Below, one piece after another: positions 28,101 to 34,981 of a DNA stretch of 37,343 nucleotides. Position numbers and translations under genes: made by a program. Origin of the DNA: Methanobacteriota archaeon. GTDB taxonomy: Archaea > Thermoplasmatota > Poseidoniia > Poseidoniales > Poseidoniaceae. The stretch spans positions 1-37,343 of the forward strand of contig PSPT01000016.1 in NCBI GenBank assembly GCA_004195635.1. The letters run 5' to 3'. The notes beneath the pieces were generated by a model, which made no database searches, was not told the origin of the DNA, and saw only the letters and a program-made list of their open reading frames with translations. Position 1 is the first letter of the stretch, and each line of letters starts with the position of its first letter.

Positions 28101-31059
28101 AGATGGAACTCCGCTCATTGCAAATGTTCTTTTCAAGATTAATGACCAACTCGGCAACTTTGTGGTTGCTAACGGAACCATACTGGCCAATGGGAATTGG
28201 ACTGCAATGATTACTCTGAATTCTGATTTCGCAGCAGGCAGCAATAATCTCAGCGCTTCATATGTACCCACAGTAAACTTCTATCAAGGTTCAGAAGCAA
28301 ATACTACCTTTGATAGCAGAGGATATTCCACTCTCTCTTTCATCTTCCCTGCTCTTGATCAATTTGGCAATCCTTCCTTGAATTCAAGAACAAATCGCGG
28401 TGATTCAATAGATGTCTATGTTCTTCTTGTTGACAATACGCTGGCGCCAATAGATAATGCAACCATCAACCTCACATTTGACGGTCTCGCCACTCCGGTT
28501 AGTGGAACAACTTGGGCAAATGGCTCAGCATTGATTAGCCTATTAATTCCAGCAAATGCCACACCGGGTTTCCTTGATATCTCAGTAACATTTGATGGGA
28601 CGCCTGGCACAACTGGAATACTCGGTTCAAGTCAAAATACTACAATGGTGGTCATAGCAAATACAACTACCAACATTACCACTATTACTGAATCAACCGT
28701 GGTTGGTGACACTATTTCTATCAACGGAACACTCCTCGATGACCTTGGAATGCCACTTGTGTATGAAGGCGAACCTGCATCAGGAATAATGCACCTATTG
28801 GTTGACGGAGTTGAAGTAATGTCAACTATGAGCAATGCAACTACTGGCCAATGGACATTCACCTACCAAGTCCCACTTGCAAGCGGTGCGGGAGTACATA
28901 ATGTGCAAGTAACCTACAATTCTGACTCGGTTTGGGGCAATCCTGGTTCAGTAGACGCAGACCAAATGAATCCACCGTTTTACCAACCTAGTGAAAGCAA
29001 TGGAATGTTCAATGTAAGTGTACCAACAGAGGTGCGCTTGGCTATCGCCGGAGGAGAGGTTGACCGCGAGGATATGCTTGTGGTAAACGGAAGTTTGGTG
29101 GATATTGTCGGCCTACCTTTGGATAATCGAACAATTGAAGTTTGGCTTGGAGGGGTATTATTGACTAATGTTACTACTGACGCTAATGGGGCTTTCTCTG
29201 TTATTTATCCAGTTCCCGCAGATTCCATGCTGGGCCCAAATACTCTTGTGTTTGAATTTAGAGGTGCTACTTGGTGGTTACCGAGCAATACTTCTGGAAC
29301 TTGGAATATTTATTCCCAGACCGGACTAACAGTTTCAACTCAGGCAACCGCTGCTATCGGCGATGTTGTAGCGATTAATGGCACTGTCACTGACAATCAA
29401 TTGATTCCGGTTTCGAACCATCTAGTTGAGATTTATGTTGATGGTATTCTAATCGGCCAAGTTATTAGTGACGAGAGCGGTATGTATTCTCTTGATTGGT
29501 CTATTCAATCAAGCTTTGACTTTGGTGAGCATACGATTTTCGCTACCGCTGCTCAACAAGGTTGGTATCGCGAAGGACAAGCAAATACAACAATTTGGAT
29601 AGCCCACCGCACTGGATTAATCATCAACTTCGTTGATACACCGGATGCTACACGTGGAGAACTTTGGCAATTGACTGGGCAATTATATGATGATGATTCG
29701 CCAAGCGATGAAGGGATTTCAGGCCAATTATTGACAATATTCTATGATGGAGATGAAGTCGGAACAGCCTTAACTACTGGCGGAGGAAGTTGGGAGTACA
29801 CCATCCAAGTACCAATGGATGCAAGCCGTGGAGAACACTCTTTTACTGTTGAATTTGAAGGCGACACCGCATATCTTGGCAGTAGCGGAGAAATTACCGG
29901 ACGGGCATGGGCAAATGTTGTCTTTGAAATTGATGTTATTTCACCTCAGGCAACAAGATCCTCTAATGCTGACTTAATCACCATGAGTGGACGCTTGCGC
30001 GAAGTCGGTGGAAATCAGGAATTGTTAAACAATGTAACACTATACCTAGGCGAAGGAACTCAGTGTGAATCTAATTCGGAAGTGCGATGTATTTTCATCT
30101 CAACTGCAAACTGGAATAACGGTGGATTCACATTGGCAGCAACTGCGCCCATTTGGATGGAAGGAGGAATAAACTGGATCACCCTACAATATTTGGGAGA
30201 TAGTAATGAATATTTCAACGGAGTTAGCTCAAACAATAGTGTGGCAATTGTGATCGATGCAACCTTTGACCTTTCAATGGAAACGATTGTAGTTGGTGAT
30301 TCTGAAAAAGAAAATGTGAGAGGACTCCTAATAATTACTGCCGATGATACAAATGCACCTCTTCCGGGAATTCGTGTGTGGGTTGAGTTGATTGTTCCTA
30401 ATGGCAGTGATAGACTCGAAGAAAAGACATCAGACGACCTCGGTGCAGTTCTAATTGCCTTTGATTCCGACCCTGCCTATGCTGATATTGATCAATGGGG
30501 CAGGGTACAATTACACATCTATTCAGATGACAATGTTCTTTCAGAATCATCTCGCGCTCAATTGGAAGCACTATATGCGGGAGAGGAATTAGATTACAAT
30601 CTCGGTGCAAGTGAAGAATCAACTTCAATTTGGACTTGGATCTTCCTTATGCTTGTTGCTGCCGCAATTGCCGGTGGAGTCATTTATGCCCGCAAGAGGA
30701 AGATGGATGCACTCAGTGAAATTGATGACGTATTTACCTATACTGCAGAATTACTCGCCGCAGGAGATGCAATACGCGAGGCGATTTTCCAATGTTATGA
30801 GGGATTGTGCCAAGTATTACAGAGTCATGGATTCTTGCGTCACGATTTCGAGACAGTGAGGGAATTCGAAATTGCCATTCGTTCAGCAGTGCCAATCCGC
30901 GAGGATGCCCTACTTGCACTTGACCAAGTCTTTGAGGTTGCTCGATATAGCCGCAGAGAAATGGGAGAGGCACACAAGGTTCAAGCGCAACAGGCTCTAC
31001 AAGCCTGTCAATCAGAAGTTGAGCGAATCAGCAATATGCAAGAGATTCCAAACCGCTGA
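22198..31059 (+). CDS. Giant cell-surface protein: TSP3-like repeats, transglutaminase-like domain, Ig-like stalk, TM, DUF4129-like tail
   Basis: 2953 residues from ATG 22198 (TTG 22189 is also in frame). Signal peptide near 13-40; about residues 47-740 are calcium-binding D-x-D-x-D-G repeats of thrombospondin type 3 kind (many D-T-D-G-D-G-L-P-D-G copies). A transglutaminase-like domain lies at about 890-1050 with the triad Cys968 (G-T-C-S-E-F), His1011 (T-H-W-A-E-V) and Asp1027 (D-M-G-W), spaced as in active members. About 1055-2800 is a series of Ig-like/Big-type beta domains of about 100 residues, very rich in N-x-S/T sites. One membrane helix lies at about 2809-2830. The cytoplasmic tail (about 2831-2953) matches the DUF4129 pattern seen with TgpA-type transglutaminases (C-Y-E-G-L ... 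T-V-R-E-F ... V-F-E-V-A-R-Y-S). Exact substrates (crosslinking or peptide cleavage) are unknown. Confidence 0.92.
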   Translation: MISRPDSVSKIIPLRFQRHRALGLVSLMILSSLAGIEFASWEAIAISDADGDGLSYGLEYLINTQPQNPDSDGDGLPDGWEWMYGLNPNDGSSIGGDGATGDPDGDGMTNLQEYNYLQPNNWDIASTSQVLDNGVWWNGTVPVRNWNEENAMQYSRPACGDPGTDGTGSIILCDEDPVGNICTDGIDNDRDGQVDSNDNDYDGDADCSSDDDDGDGIDDEDVDGWDTDGDGLPDGWEAANGLNATSPSNNDGYYGDPDGDGLINIYEYINPSWTTQCSGVDCWRPGPSTAAMTETVSPCDPVRGIGPNGCATMTAEVDGIMSTDPQNPDTDGDGLNDSYEALTLLTDPTSRDTDGDGVDDGVEVSGSYGNPPQASDPRNNNTDGDAFTDGEEDINGNGVIDVNETDPTRREDSDDFDNDGIQNWAENMSCTLWNVADTDGGGVNDGDERNTTHNTDPCDSMINWIETNFTFNGGTSRLTVGNGSGFNPAGGVGYYNDSSGALTSFAYSTVVNNVIYGVSNGPAAGTVSVEHSSNSWCHTSAVADGSIFTWRDFCDDDYEDTDGDGLADWQELLGTFGFFSNPFLVDSDLDGVSDYDEVMNNTDPTEPCWNNLDSDGDGINDYFETSTGCDLVFIGILNGSTDGFTTNPQAFDTDQGGIDDRQEYFDGTNPEADPTDDLHLMDTDGDGIPDEVENNTGTDWRNPDTDGGGVIDGVECPRPFWFTNCVGSPTDPLDPTDDITENQVVFWANNTTGQIDLGQPHYWRLITGDNYTGSAYASLPAAHSSNEIFVPYADLVHLPDSSFANDSVTWQVNFNNGVLTGAFPMPALSSNITFWFDSVVQVSRTNETHSYEVIAGVLSEYWSVQSEYWYDTTAQANALVNSSSIYELDLPDYFTDMTTPESEVYNITNGVITDSGATTPWEKASALADYLINGNATTEFKINFNGSQVPDGVDISQHMLILTQEGTCSEFTTLYTTMARLAGLPTRKVSGYKDGFWQETGFEIWSQHFTHWAEVNFVSTPGTGSLDMGWVPFEACPPAATMEVVNLTASPLTWDRDGSSQFNVTGQLRFVDNQTIAIGETIEAFLQPYASASAPTWENSFGAASTDANGTFTITGIPSEAMLPGFGVLVFRPFENGYVAESAIVTAAIVNVTDDVNISHLLPAVVNNPVVGAGATTTVNGLIMFENVPENGVGTLANLTMYLEYSSSIQGTVNLSTQISPEGFWSFDLSLDSTEPLGNLSSSIWFPGWTDTSMVVAGSPAYNLRPLAFPLMLNVSEAPNLSATLEGPGANNSIIIVDDLFYINGSAISRGPSPVPMEGMLEFSIRQNGTGGLYNVVLNQSVNGTFSVSANMSALLAVIPAGLMDVRLRFYPTLLEATDDANMSGSAWWLKGFIRIEFQSNPAMRGGQTSVILDFYDHRDSNIDLNLTGDFSSSFNGTWFNTSTNPAGTLNLIWNTSASLAAGDYPFETIFNGSEYFAPVTNSTLIRIQADVSITAGPGVDWVHIGDIGWINGSFVDAQLLTPVLNNNSGITVIILHPTDGPYEVGSTLLNTSTGNFSVNFTMPNIAAGVYTVELFVDFQNGAPPGGPFYNYIGEFLPSTQIGVESEAILSIADVPPRLQINDTADLIIHVVDGADNSNVSGAVINYVFDFGNTNTSIGQATSDPDGNATLTWLATGFDPGSYVVRFWMANDTTDSISTPDAARYLGNETSMTMILQAPTIVNILSIPTNITAGMAFNVSGVIMDNDNLSRPLSEAVNIDIYWADNPEEKLINNRPTTPNGTFSFSVPTDSSGNGTTRGNHDLIIEVVNNSSPYYMTANTSHSMLIFGVTDFEGMQPLNAVIVNRGDSTNISTILVESSDQFTALDNFTVAMKFDETWMSAEEMTDGNGRVTFNYSIPFDQPLGLINATFFFNGSVDLLSKNKSLTSITVRSLTFMVVDPITANPVAGTSFNVSGSIQSDNGTALMSRDGTPLIANVLFKINDQLGNFVVANGTILANGNWTAMITLNSDFAAGSNNLSASYVPTVNFYQGSEANTTFDSRGYSTLSFIFPALDQFGNPSLNSRTNRGDSIDVYVLLVDNTLAPIDNATINLTFDGLATPVSGTTWANGSALISLLIPANATPGFLDISVTFDGTPGTTGILGSSQNTTMVVIANTTTNITTITESTVVGDTISINGTLLDDLGMPLVYEGEPASGIMHLLVDGVEVMSTMSNATTGQWTFTYQVPLASGAGVHNVQVTYNSDSVWGNPGSVDADQMNPPFYQPSESNGMFNVSVPTEVRLAIAGGEVDREDMLVVNGSLVDIVGLPLDNRTIEVWLGGVLLTNVTTDANGAFSVIYPVPADSMLGPNTLVFEFRGATWWLPSNTSGTWNIYSQTGLTVSTQATAAIGDVVAINGTVTDNQLIPVSNHLVEIYVDGILIGQVISDESGMYSLDWSIQSSFDFGEHTIFATAAQQGWYREGQANTTIWIAHRTGLIINFVDTPDATRGELWQLTGQLYDDDSPSDEGISGQLLTIFYDGDEVGTALTTGGGSWEYTIQVPMDASRGEHSFTVEFEGDTAYLGSSGEITGRAWANVVFEIDVISPQATRSSNADLITMSGRLREVGGNQELLNNVTLYLGEGTQCESNSEVRCIFISTANWNNGGFTLAATAPIWMEGGINWITLQYLGDSNEYFNGVSSNNSVAIVIDATFDLSMETIVVGDSEKENVRGLLIITADDTNAPLPGIRVWVELIVPNGSDRLEEKTSDDLGAVLIAFDSDPAYADIDQWGRVQLHIYSDDNVLSESSRAQLEALYAGEELDYNLGASEESTSIWTWIFLMLVAAAIAGGVIYARKRKMDALSEIDDVFTYTAELLAAGDAIREAIFQCYEGLCQVLQSHGFLRHDFETVREFEIAIRSAVPIREDALLALDQVFEVARYSRREMGEAHKVQAQQALQACQSEVERISNMQEIPNR

Positions 31060-31120
31060 TGGCGCACTGAGTCAATGCTTAGGATGAGTCTGCCAATTAG
31101 CAGAGTTACGCCCGTGCAAG

Positions 31121-31678
31121 TTATTGCCAATTTAGGTGCAGATGACCATTATCCCAAGTAGCAGAGACATTTTCCGCATTCTTTGGTAAGGGAATTGTGC
31201 GAGTCAATTCTGCATCGAGTAGATTTAATTTGAGGGCCGGGTGGCCATGAAGTATGCCCTTTGTTAATTCAATCCTACCAAGCGTCGTTCCCAATAGAGA
31301 TAGGGAGAAACCAGATTGGCGGACTATCCCGCCGAGGGCTTCAACCGCCCAAGCCATTTTTCGCTCGGGCACAATATTGGCAAGATGGGCTTCGGGTAAC
31401 TCGCCAGCAGCATAGAGCATTTTTGTATGCAAATCTTGGACCTCAGAGAGGTGAACGGCATCACTTAGGTGTGCACTTTGCAAAATACTTGGATGTGAAT
31501 CAAAACCAGAACTTACAGGTAATTCGGTATTGGAAGTGGAAGTGGAAGTGGAAGTGGAAGTGGAAGTGGAAGTGTTTTCCGGGGGTCTGGATGATTTATT
31601 TGCACTGAAGTCCTGCGAATAATGACTCAAACTCGTCTCGGCCTCTTTGATAGAAACCGGTAGCCATGCATCTCCCAT
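31121..31678 (-). CDS. Small protein with TS-repeat linker and Hsp20-like C terminus
   Basis: 185 residues from ATG 31678. A longer frame opens at 31831, but its first 51 residues come from the 12-bp repeat and the end of the helicase gene and look non-coding. Residues about 36-49 are seven Thr-Ser pairs from the hexamer repeat, forming a flexible linker. The C-terminal half (about 110-185) is predicted beta-rich and ends R-T-I-P-L-P-K-N-A-E-N-V-S-A-T-W-D-N-G-H-L-H-L-N-W, which resembles the last strands of the alpha-crystallin/CS fold (LP ... v-x-A-x-x-x-N-G-x-L-x-I). The Hsp20-like call rests on that short stretch and is tentative. The gene converges on the giant surface gene, 61 bases apart. 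Confidence 0.6.
   Translation of the reverse strand: MGDAWLPVSIKEAETSLSHYSQDFSANKSSRPPENTSTSTSTSTSTSTSNTELPVSSGFDSHPSILQSAHLSDAVHLSEVQDLHTKMLYAAGELPEAHLANIVPERKMAWAVEALGGIVRQSGFSLSLLGTTLGRIELTKGILHGHPALKLNLLDAELTRTIPLPKNAENVSATWDNGHLHLNWQ
31531..31572. repeat. Hexamer tandem repeat (TGGAAG x7)
   Basis: Seven perfect TGGAAG copies. On the minus strand they encode a (Thr-Ser)n linker in the small Hsp20-like gene. The six-base unit keeps the frame when copies are gained or lost, so the linker can vary in length between strains. Confidence 0.95.
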
Positions 31679-31735
31679 ATACCGCCCTACGGTCGGTGGC
31701 TCAAGAACCCTACGCGTGGAAAAGTTGCTTCTTGT

Positions 31736-31771
31736 GAGGGAAATGATGAGGGAAATGATGAGGGAAATGGC
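31736..31771. repeat. 12-bp tandem repeat (GAGGGAAATGAT x3)
   Basis: Two perfect copies at 31736-31747 and 31748-31759 and a third at 31760-31771 with GC instead of AT at its end. It lies in the 121-base gap between the helicase stop (31800) and the start of the Hsp20-like gene (31678). Confidence 0.92.
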
Positions 31772-31799
31772 CGGGAAAGAACATGAAAGAAAAGGCCCT

Positions 31800-33896
31800 T
31801 CATTTGGAATTGTTAGAAGGAGTCTTGTCAAAGAATCGTTTGGCGATTGTCCCTGCAGTTTCGGGGCTATGAGTAATTATTGGTTGAATCCCAGATGGTA
31901 AGCAAGATTTGTATGGATTCCTATCGTGCCTATTATCGAGCAATAATATAAAGGCTCGGTCGCCGAAACTTCTTATTGGTCGACCAACGGCTTGCAGAAC
32001 TGAATTAATTGCCGGCTGAACTGCACCCCATTGAAATCCCTTGCCCTTGCCAAATTTATCCTGTAGATACTTTTGCAAGGCTTTGCTTTCAACCGAAGGT
32101 GGAGCCATCGGAATTCCGATGCAAACGGCGGCATCAAGGAGGTTATTGTGATAGTCAATTCCTTCTGCTAACTTCCCACCAAAAACACCACCAAGAAGCA
32201 CTCTGGTTCCGCGTTGCCTAGCTTCCTCCAAATCCTGTAGTAAGCGATCAGTTCGTTGCTTATTCCAATCTCGTTCTTCCAATAGTAAGCGAGTGCCTGG
32301 CCACTGACGCGAATCAAGAATTTCATTTAGCATGTAATACGAGGGCGCGAAAACCGCAACATGCCCGGGTGTAGCCTGCACTATTGCCTCAACATAGGAC
32401 TGGATTTTGGCAGTCATTGATGGACCTCTTTGAGCATATAGTGTGGTAGCATCACCGGTAATTGCAATAGGGCGGCGTTTGTCAAGGAAGGGGGAAGGAA
32501 GAGCAATCGTCCGGGTACTTTCGGAAGTCAGGCCGAGCATGTTAGCATACATTTCGGGAGGGTAGAGGGTACCGGACATGAGGAGAGAACCTGCTACTTT
32601 GTCAAAAACTGGCTTCGCAACAAGACTGGGGTCTAACAGATGGCTGACGAGAGTTCCATGAGTTCCACTGGTTTCAAAAACCAATGCCAATGCACTGCTT
32701 TCACCATAGCGAATAACTGCATCAAGTAATTCGGCAAGGCGGTGTGCTGCGAGGTCTCGAGGGTCATCATTATCCTGTTCAGCTTGAACTAATTTCAATA
32801 GATTACAGAGCGCGCCCATACGGTGTGCTTTTTCAGGTCCACGTATTTTTGTTGTTGCTTTACCAAGAGTAGTTTGTAGGGCTTCACTGGCAATTGCGTC
32901 AAATGCTTCGTTCAGAACGGCAAAAAATTCACTCATTGGAACTTCAACTTGCTTATTTTCACGACGCTTGGTGTCAGCCTTTTCGGCCTTTGAAAATAAT
33001 TCCCTAAACCACGAATTAAATGATTTGCGCAAACGACCCAATACATCCAGAGCCCAACGCAGATTATCCAACTCACCTGGCTCAAGTAAACCACTTCCAT
33101 TAAAGGCAACCATGGTCTCAAGATACTCTTCAAACTCATAACTAGCATTTCGTACCATTTCAGGAGTGATTCTTCGCTCCAGACCACCTCGGATGCGGTC
33201 TGGCAAATTATGGGCCTCGTCAACAATCACTATGATATTCTCAAGCCCAAGTCCCATGCCTGTGAGCGATGCTTCTCTAATATTGTCATGAAAAAGGTGG
33301 TTGTAATCAGCAACTACAATATCCACCTTAGAGGCATTTTCTCGGGCGGTTTTCCATGCACAAACAGGTGCTAGAAAGCCTTCATTATGATTTCCCTTAG
33401 CGTATTCAACTAATTCGTGGACATGCATGGGGTGCTTGAGTATGGCCGCTGTAACATTATCATTTTCTTCAATAAACGGCTTACATGTACGCTTGCTTCT
33501 CGCCTCGGAACACAGATTATTAAACAAAGCCGGGTGCTCAGCTGAAATGGGCAAAACGCACATTTTTTGTGTGCTGATCATGTCAACAAGAGTGACAGGG
33601 CTCTCACCATCACCAAGGCGGAGATTGATATCCTTAACAGTTTCAACAATGATTCTGTGCTGGCTTTGACGACCAGTTAGAAACATGATTGTTTTGCCCT
33701 CACCAACATTTTTGCCAATCTCTAAAGCGGCAGCTAAAGCGGCAGCGGTTTTGCCAATTCCAGTGGGTGCTGCAGCAATTAATGAACCACCTGAATTCAG
33801 TGCCACAAGGGCCTCTTCAATCATTTGATCTTGAAATGGACGCAGGGATTCGTGGGCCTGATATTTGAAGGATTTACCCTCGGCCACCTGCTTCAT
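31800..33896 (-). CDS. XPD/Rad3-like (DinG family) iron-sulfur helicase
   Basis: 698 residues from ATG 33896 (TTG 33905 is also in frame). Superfamily 2 5'-3' DNA helicase. Motif I A-P-T-G-I-G-K-T with Lys49, motif II D-E-A-H at 226-229, motif III-like M-S-G-T-L, motif V-VI regions G-G-K-L-A-E-G-I-D and Q-A-V-G-R-P-I-R. Between motifs Ia and II, Cys113, Cys129, Cys138 and Cys179 have the layout of the four 4Fe-4S ligands of XPD, so a cluster is likely. The enzyme is expected to unwind DNA in repair. No other repair gene is adjacent. It starts upstream of the RNA-like region and reads away from it. Confidence 0.94.
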   Translation of the reverse strand: MKQVAEGKSFKYQAHESLRPFQDQMIEEALVALNSGGSLIAAAPTGIGKTAAALAAALEIGKNVGEGKTIMFLTGRQSQHRIIVETVKDINLRLGDGESPVTLVDMISTQKMCVLPISAEHPALFNNLCSEARSKRTCKPFIEENDNVTAAILKHPMHVHELVEYAKGNHNEGFLAPVCAWKTARENASKVDIVVADYNHLFHDNIREASLTGMGLGLENIIVIVDEAHNLPDRIRGGLERRITPEMVRNASYEFEEYLETMVAFNGSGLLEPGELDNLRWALDVLGRLRKSFNSWFRELFSKAEKADTKRRENKQVEVPMSEFFAVLNEAFDAIASEALQTTLGKATTKIRGPEKAHRMGALCNLLKLVQAEQDNDDPRDLAAHRLAELLDAVIRYGESSALALVFETSGTHGTLVSHLLDPSLVAKPVFDKVAGSLLMSGTLYPPEMYANMLGLTSESTRTIALPSPFLDKRRPIAITGDATTLYAQRGPSMTAKIQSYVEAIVQATPGHVAVFAPSYYMLNEILDSRQWPGTRLLLEERDWNKQRTDRLLQDLEEARQRGTRVLLGGVFGGKLAEGIDYHNNLLDAAVCIGIPMAPPSVESKALQKYLQDKFGKGKGFQWGAVQPAINSVLQAVGRPIRSFGDRAFILLLDNRHDRNPYKSCLPSGIQPIITHSPETAGTIAKRFFDKTPSNNSK

Positions 33897-33991
33897 AGAT
33901 ACCAACCCATGACCGACCCCTCAAAAGCATTGACATTGTTACTTATGGTAAAATGGTAAAAAATATTCATCTCACCGTTTTGATTATAATA

Positions 33992-33998
33992 TTTAAAA
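33992..33998 (+). promoter_or_regulatory. TATA box upstream of the candidate RNA
   Basis: TTTAAAA within ATAATATTTAAAACAT is a consensus archaeal TATA box. Initiation about 25 bases downstream falls near 34018-34024, exactly where the GC-rich hairpin-rich stretch begins. The same AT-rich segment could also help drive the helicase gene on the other strand. Confidence 0.5.
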
Positions 33999-34019
33999 CA
34001 TGCTGACTCTATGTCAAAT

Positions 34020-34260
34020 TAAGTTTGCCCCCATCGTGGGGATGAGGGCAAGGTGTGATGATTCAGCATGCTGAATCAGGAAAGTCCGTTCCCCCCGAGA
34101 AGAAATCTTCCCGGGAGGGGTGTGGTGGTTGGCCTGATTTTGCAATACGTGCTCGTATGCGTAAAGCCGCCATCCCTAGTTCAGGCCGAACTATGGGTGG
34201 CAGAGAGGTGTGTTCAAACGGTGTGGGGTTTCCGTTGTCGCACATTTTCCCATCCCCTCT
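34020..34260 (+). ncRNA. Candidate structured non-coding RNA (family not identified)
   Basis: A GC-rich block in a 390-base gap (33897-34286) without a convincing protein gene, preceded by a TATA box at the right distance. Predicted helices: closing pairing GGGGATG (34038-34044) with CATCCCC (34251-34257); a 20-base perfect palindrome at 34059-34078; GAAG/CTTC within 34091-34120; GC(A)ATACG/CGTATGC at 34142-34160; and a 13-bp stem with two single bulges at 34169-34201. The loop of the last, TCAGGCC (34181-34187), is complementary to GGCCTGA (34131-34137), a possible pseudoknot. AGGAAAGTCC follows the palindrome directly, resembling conserved region I of RNase P RNA, and CCGTT (34086-34090) can pair with AACGG (34217-34221). 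The other RNase P signature (ACAGAA..CGGCTTA) is absent, so I do not call it RNase P. Confidence 0.45.
34059..34078. repeat. 20-bp perfect palindrome
   Basis: TGATTCAGCA is followed immediately by its reverse complement TGCTGAATCA. It is either a hairpin in the candidate RNA or a dyad operator; the ribbon-helix-helix regulator encoded just beyond binds such dyads as a dimer. Confidence 0.9.
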
Positions 34261-34286
34261 TCGTTTATTATTGGCTCTCACTGTAT

Positions 34287-34664
34287 TTACTCAGTGTACT
34301 CCTGCCGAGGCAGGATCTCCGCCCTCTTCTCTTCGAGACGGGCAAGGAGTAGGTCATCAACTTCAGACAATTCATTTGCAATTGCCTTGTCAATGTATTC
34401 AAGCATACCCTGTAGGGCAGCATTTTCAGGAGTGATTCCTCGTAACTCATAGAGTTTAGCGAGTCGGGACTTTACAGCACTTCCAACTTCAATTGTTAGT
34501 GTGTCCATTGAAGCAAGAGTTGGTTGCTGTTGTAAGTAAACTCGCACCGCTTCGCGGATAACATCAGATCTGTTTCGCATACCGTCAAAGCCAACCTTCT
34601 GGTCAAGTGCAAATGTAAGGTCCTCGGGCAGTCTAAAGGTTACCATATTGCTTGGGGCGGTCAT
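34287..34664 (-). CDS. Ribbon-helix-helix (CopG/NikR-type) DNA-binding regulator
   Basis: 125 residues. The N terminus is a ribbon-helix-helix domain: strand V-T-F-R-L-P (8-13), helix P-E-D-L-T-F-A-L-D-Q-K-V, turn, then R-S-D-V-I-R-E-A-V-R-V-Y-L. Such proteins bind DNA as dimers with the strand in the major groove. The C-terminal 75 residues are helical and charged, with no metal-binding histidines of the NikR type. The target and signal are unknown. ATG 34664 has GGAG eight bases upstream. It is divergent from the winged-helix gene at 34982, so the two may share or cross-regulate the region between them. Confidence 0.85.
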   Translation of the reverse strand: MTAPSNMVTFRLPEDLTFALDQKVGFDGMRNRSDVIREAVRVYLQQQPTLASMDTLTIEVGSAVKSRLAKLYELRGITPENAALQGMLEYIDKAIANELSEVDDLLLARLEEKRAEILPRQEYTE

Positions 34665-34981
34665 GCTTATTTCTCCATCGGTTGTAGTTGTGGCTGAGCG
34701 TCTCGGCTATTAAGCGTATTGCATTTGCCTTACACTCTGTATTTCATTTGAAGTACACAGATTATTGCGCAATCTCTCCAAAAAACGCATTGCTGCGAAG
34801 CCATGCTGACAAAGGAAAATATTATCCCCACATTATTTTCCCTCAAACTTCCCAATCAGCGGCATTATTGTAATTCACTCTGTAATACATCATCCTGGCT
34901 CATTAGGGAGGGCGGATATCAGCAATATTTCGAATTGATTTGAAGGGCAAGCCTCATCGGCCTTGAACAATAGGAGAGGGC
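34665..34981. promoter_or_regulatory. 317-base divergent regulatory region
   Basis: No protein or RNA gene is seen. It separates two small regulators read outward. The notable element is an eight-base inverted repeat, GGAAAATA (34814-34821) and TATTTTCC (34834-34841), around a 12-base loop, a candidate operator. AGGAGAGG near 34972-34979 is the ribosome binding site of the plus-strand regulator. Several AT-rich stretches could be TATA boxes, but none stands out. Confidence 0.45.

Noticed and set aside
31679-31831. N-terminal extension of the Hsp20-like gene, including a hydrophobic stretch
   Set aside because: It overlaps the helicase end and its hydrophobic residues come from the 12-bp repeat (ISLI units); ATG 31678 is a more likely start.
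34055-34074. Box C (GTGATGA) and box D (CTGA) of a C/D guide RNA
   Set aside because: Only nine bases separate them, too few for a guide; the bases belong to the palindrome.
34020-34260. Calling the structured region RNase P RNA
   Set aside because: AGGAAAGTCC resembles conserved region I, but the matching conserved region V and the ACAGAA element are missing, and only part of helix P4 can form.
34063-34281. A 72-codon minus-strand frame in the protein-free gap
   Set aside because: It lies over the GC-rich hairpins, has no ribosome binding site and an unremarkable composition without any family motif; frames here are better explained by the candidate RNA.
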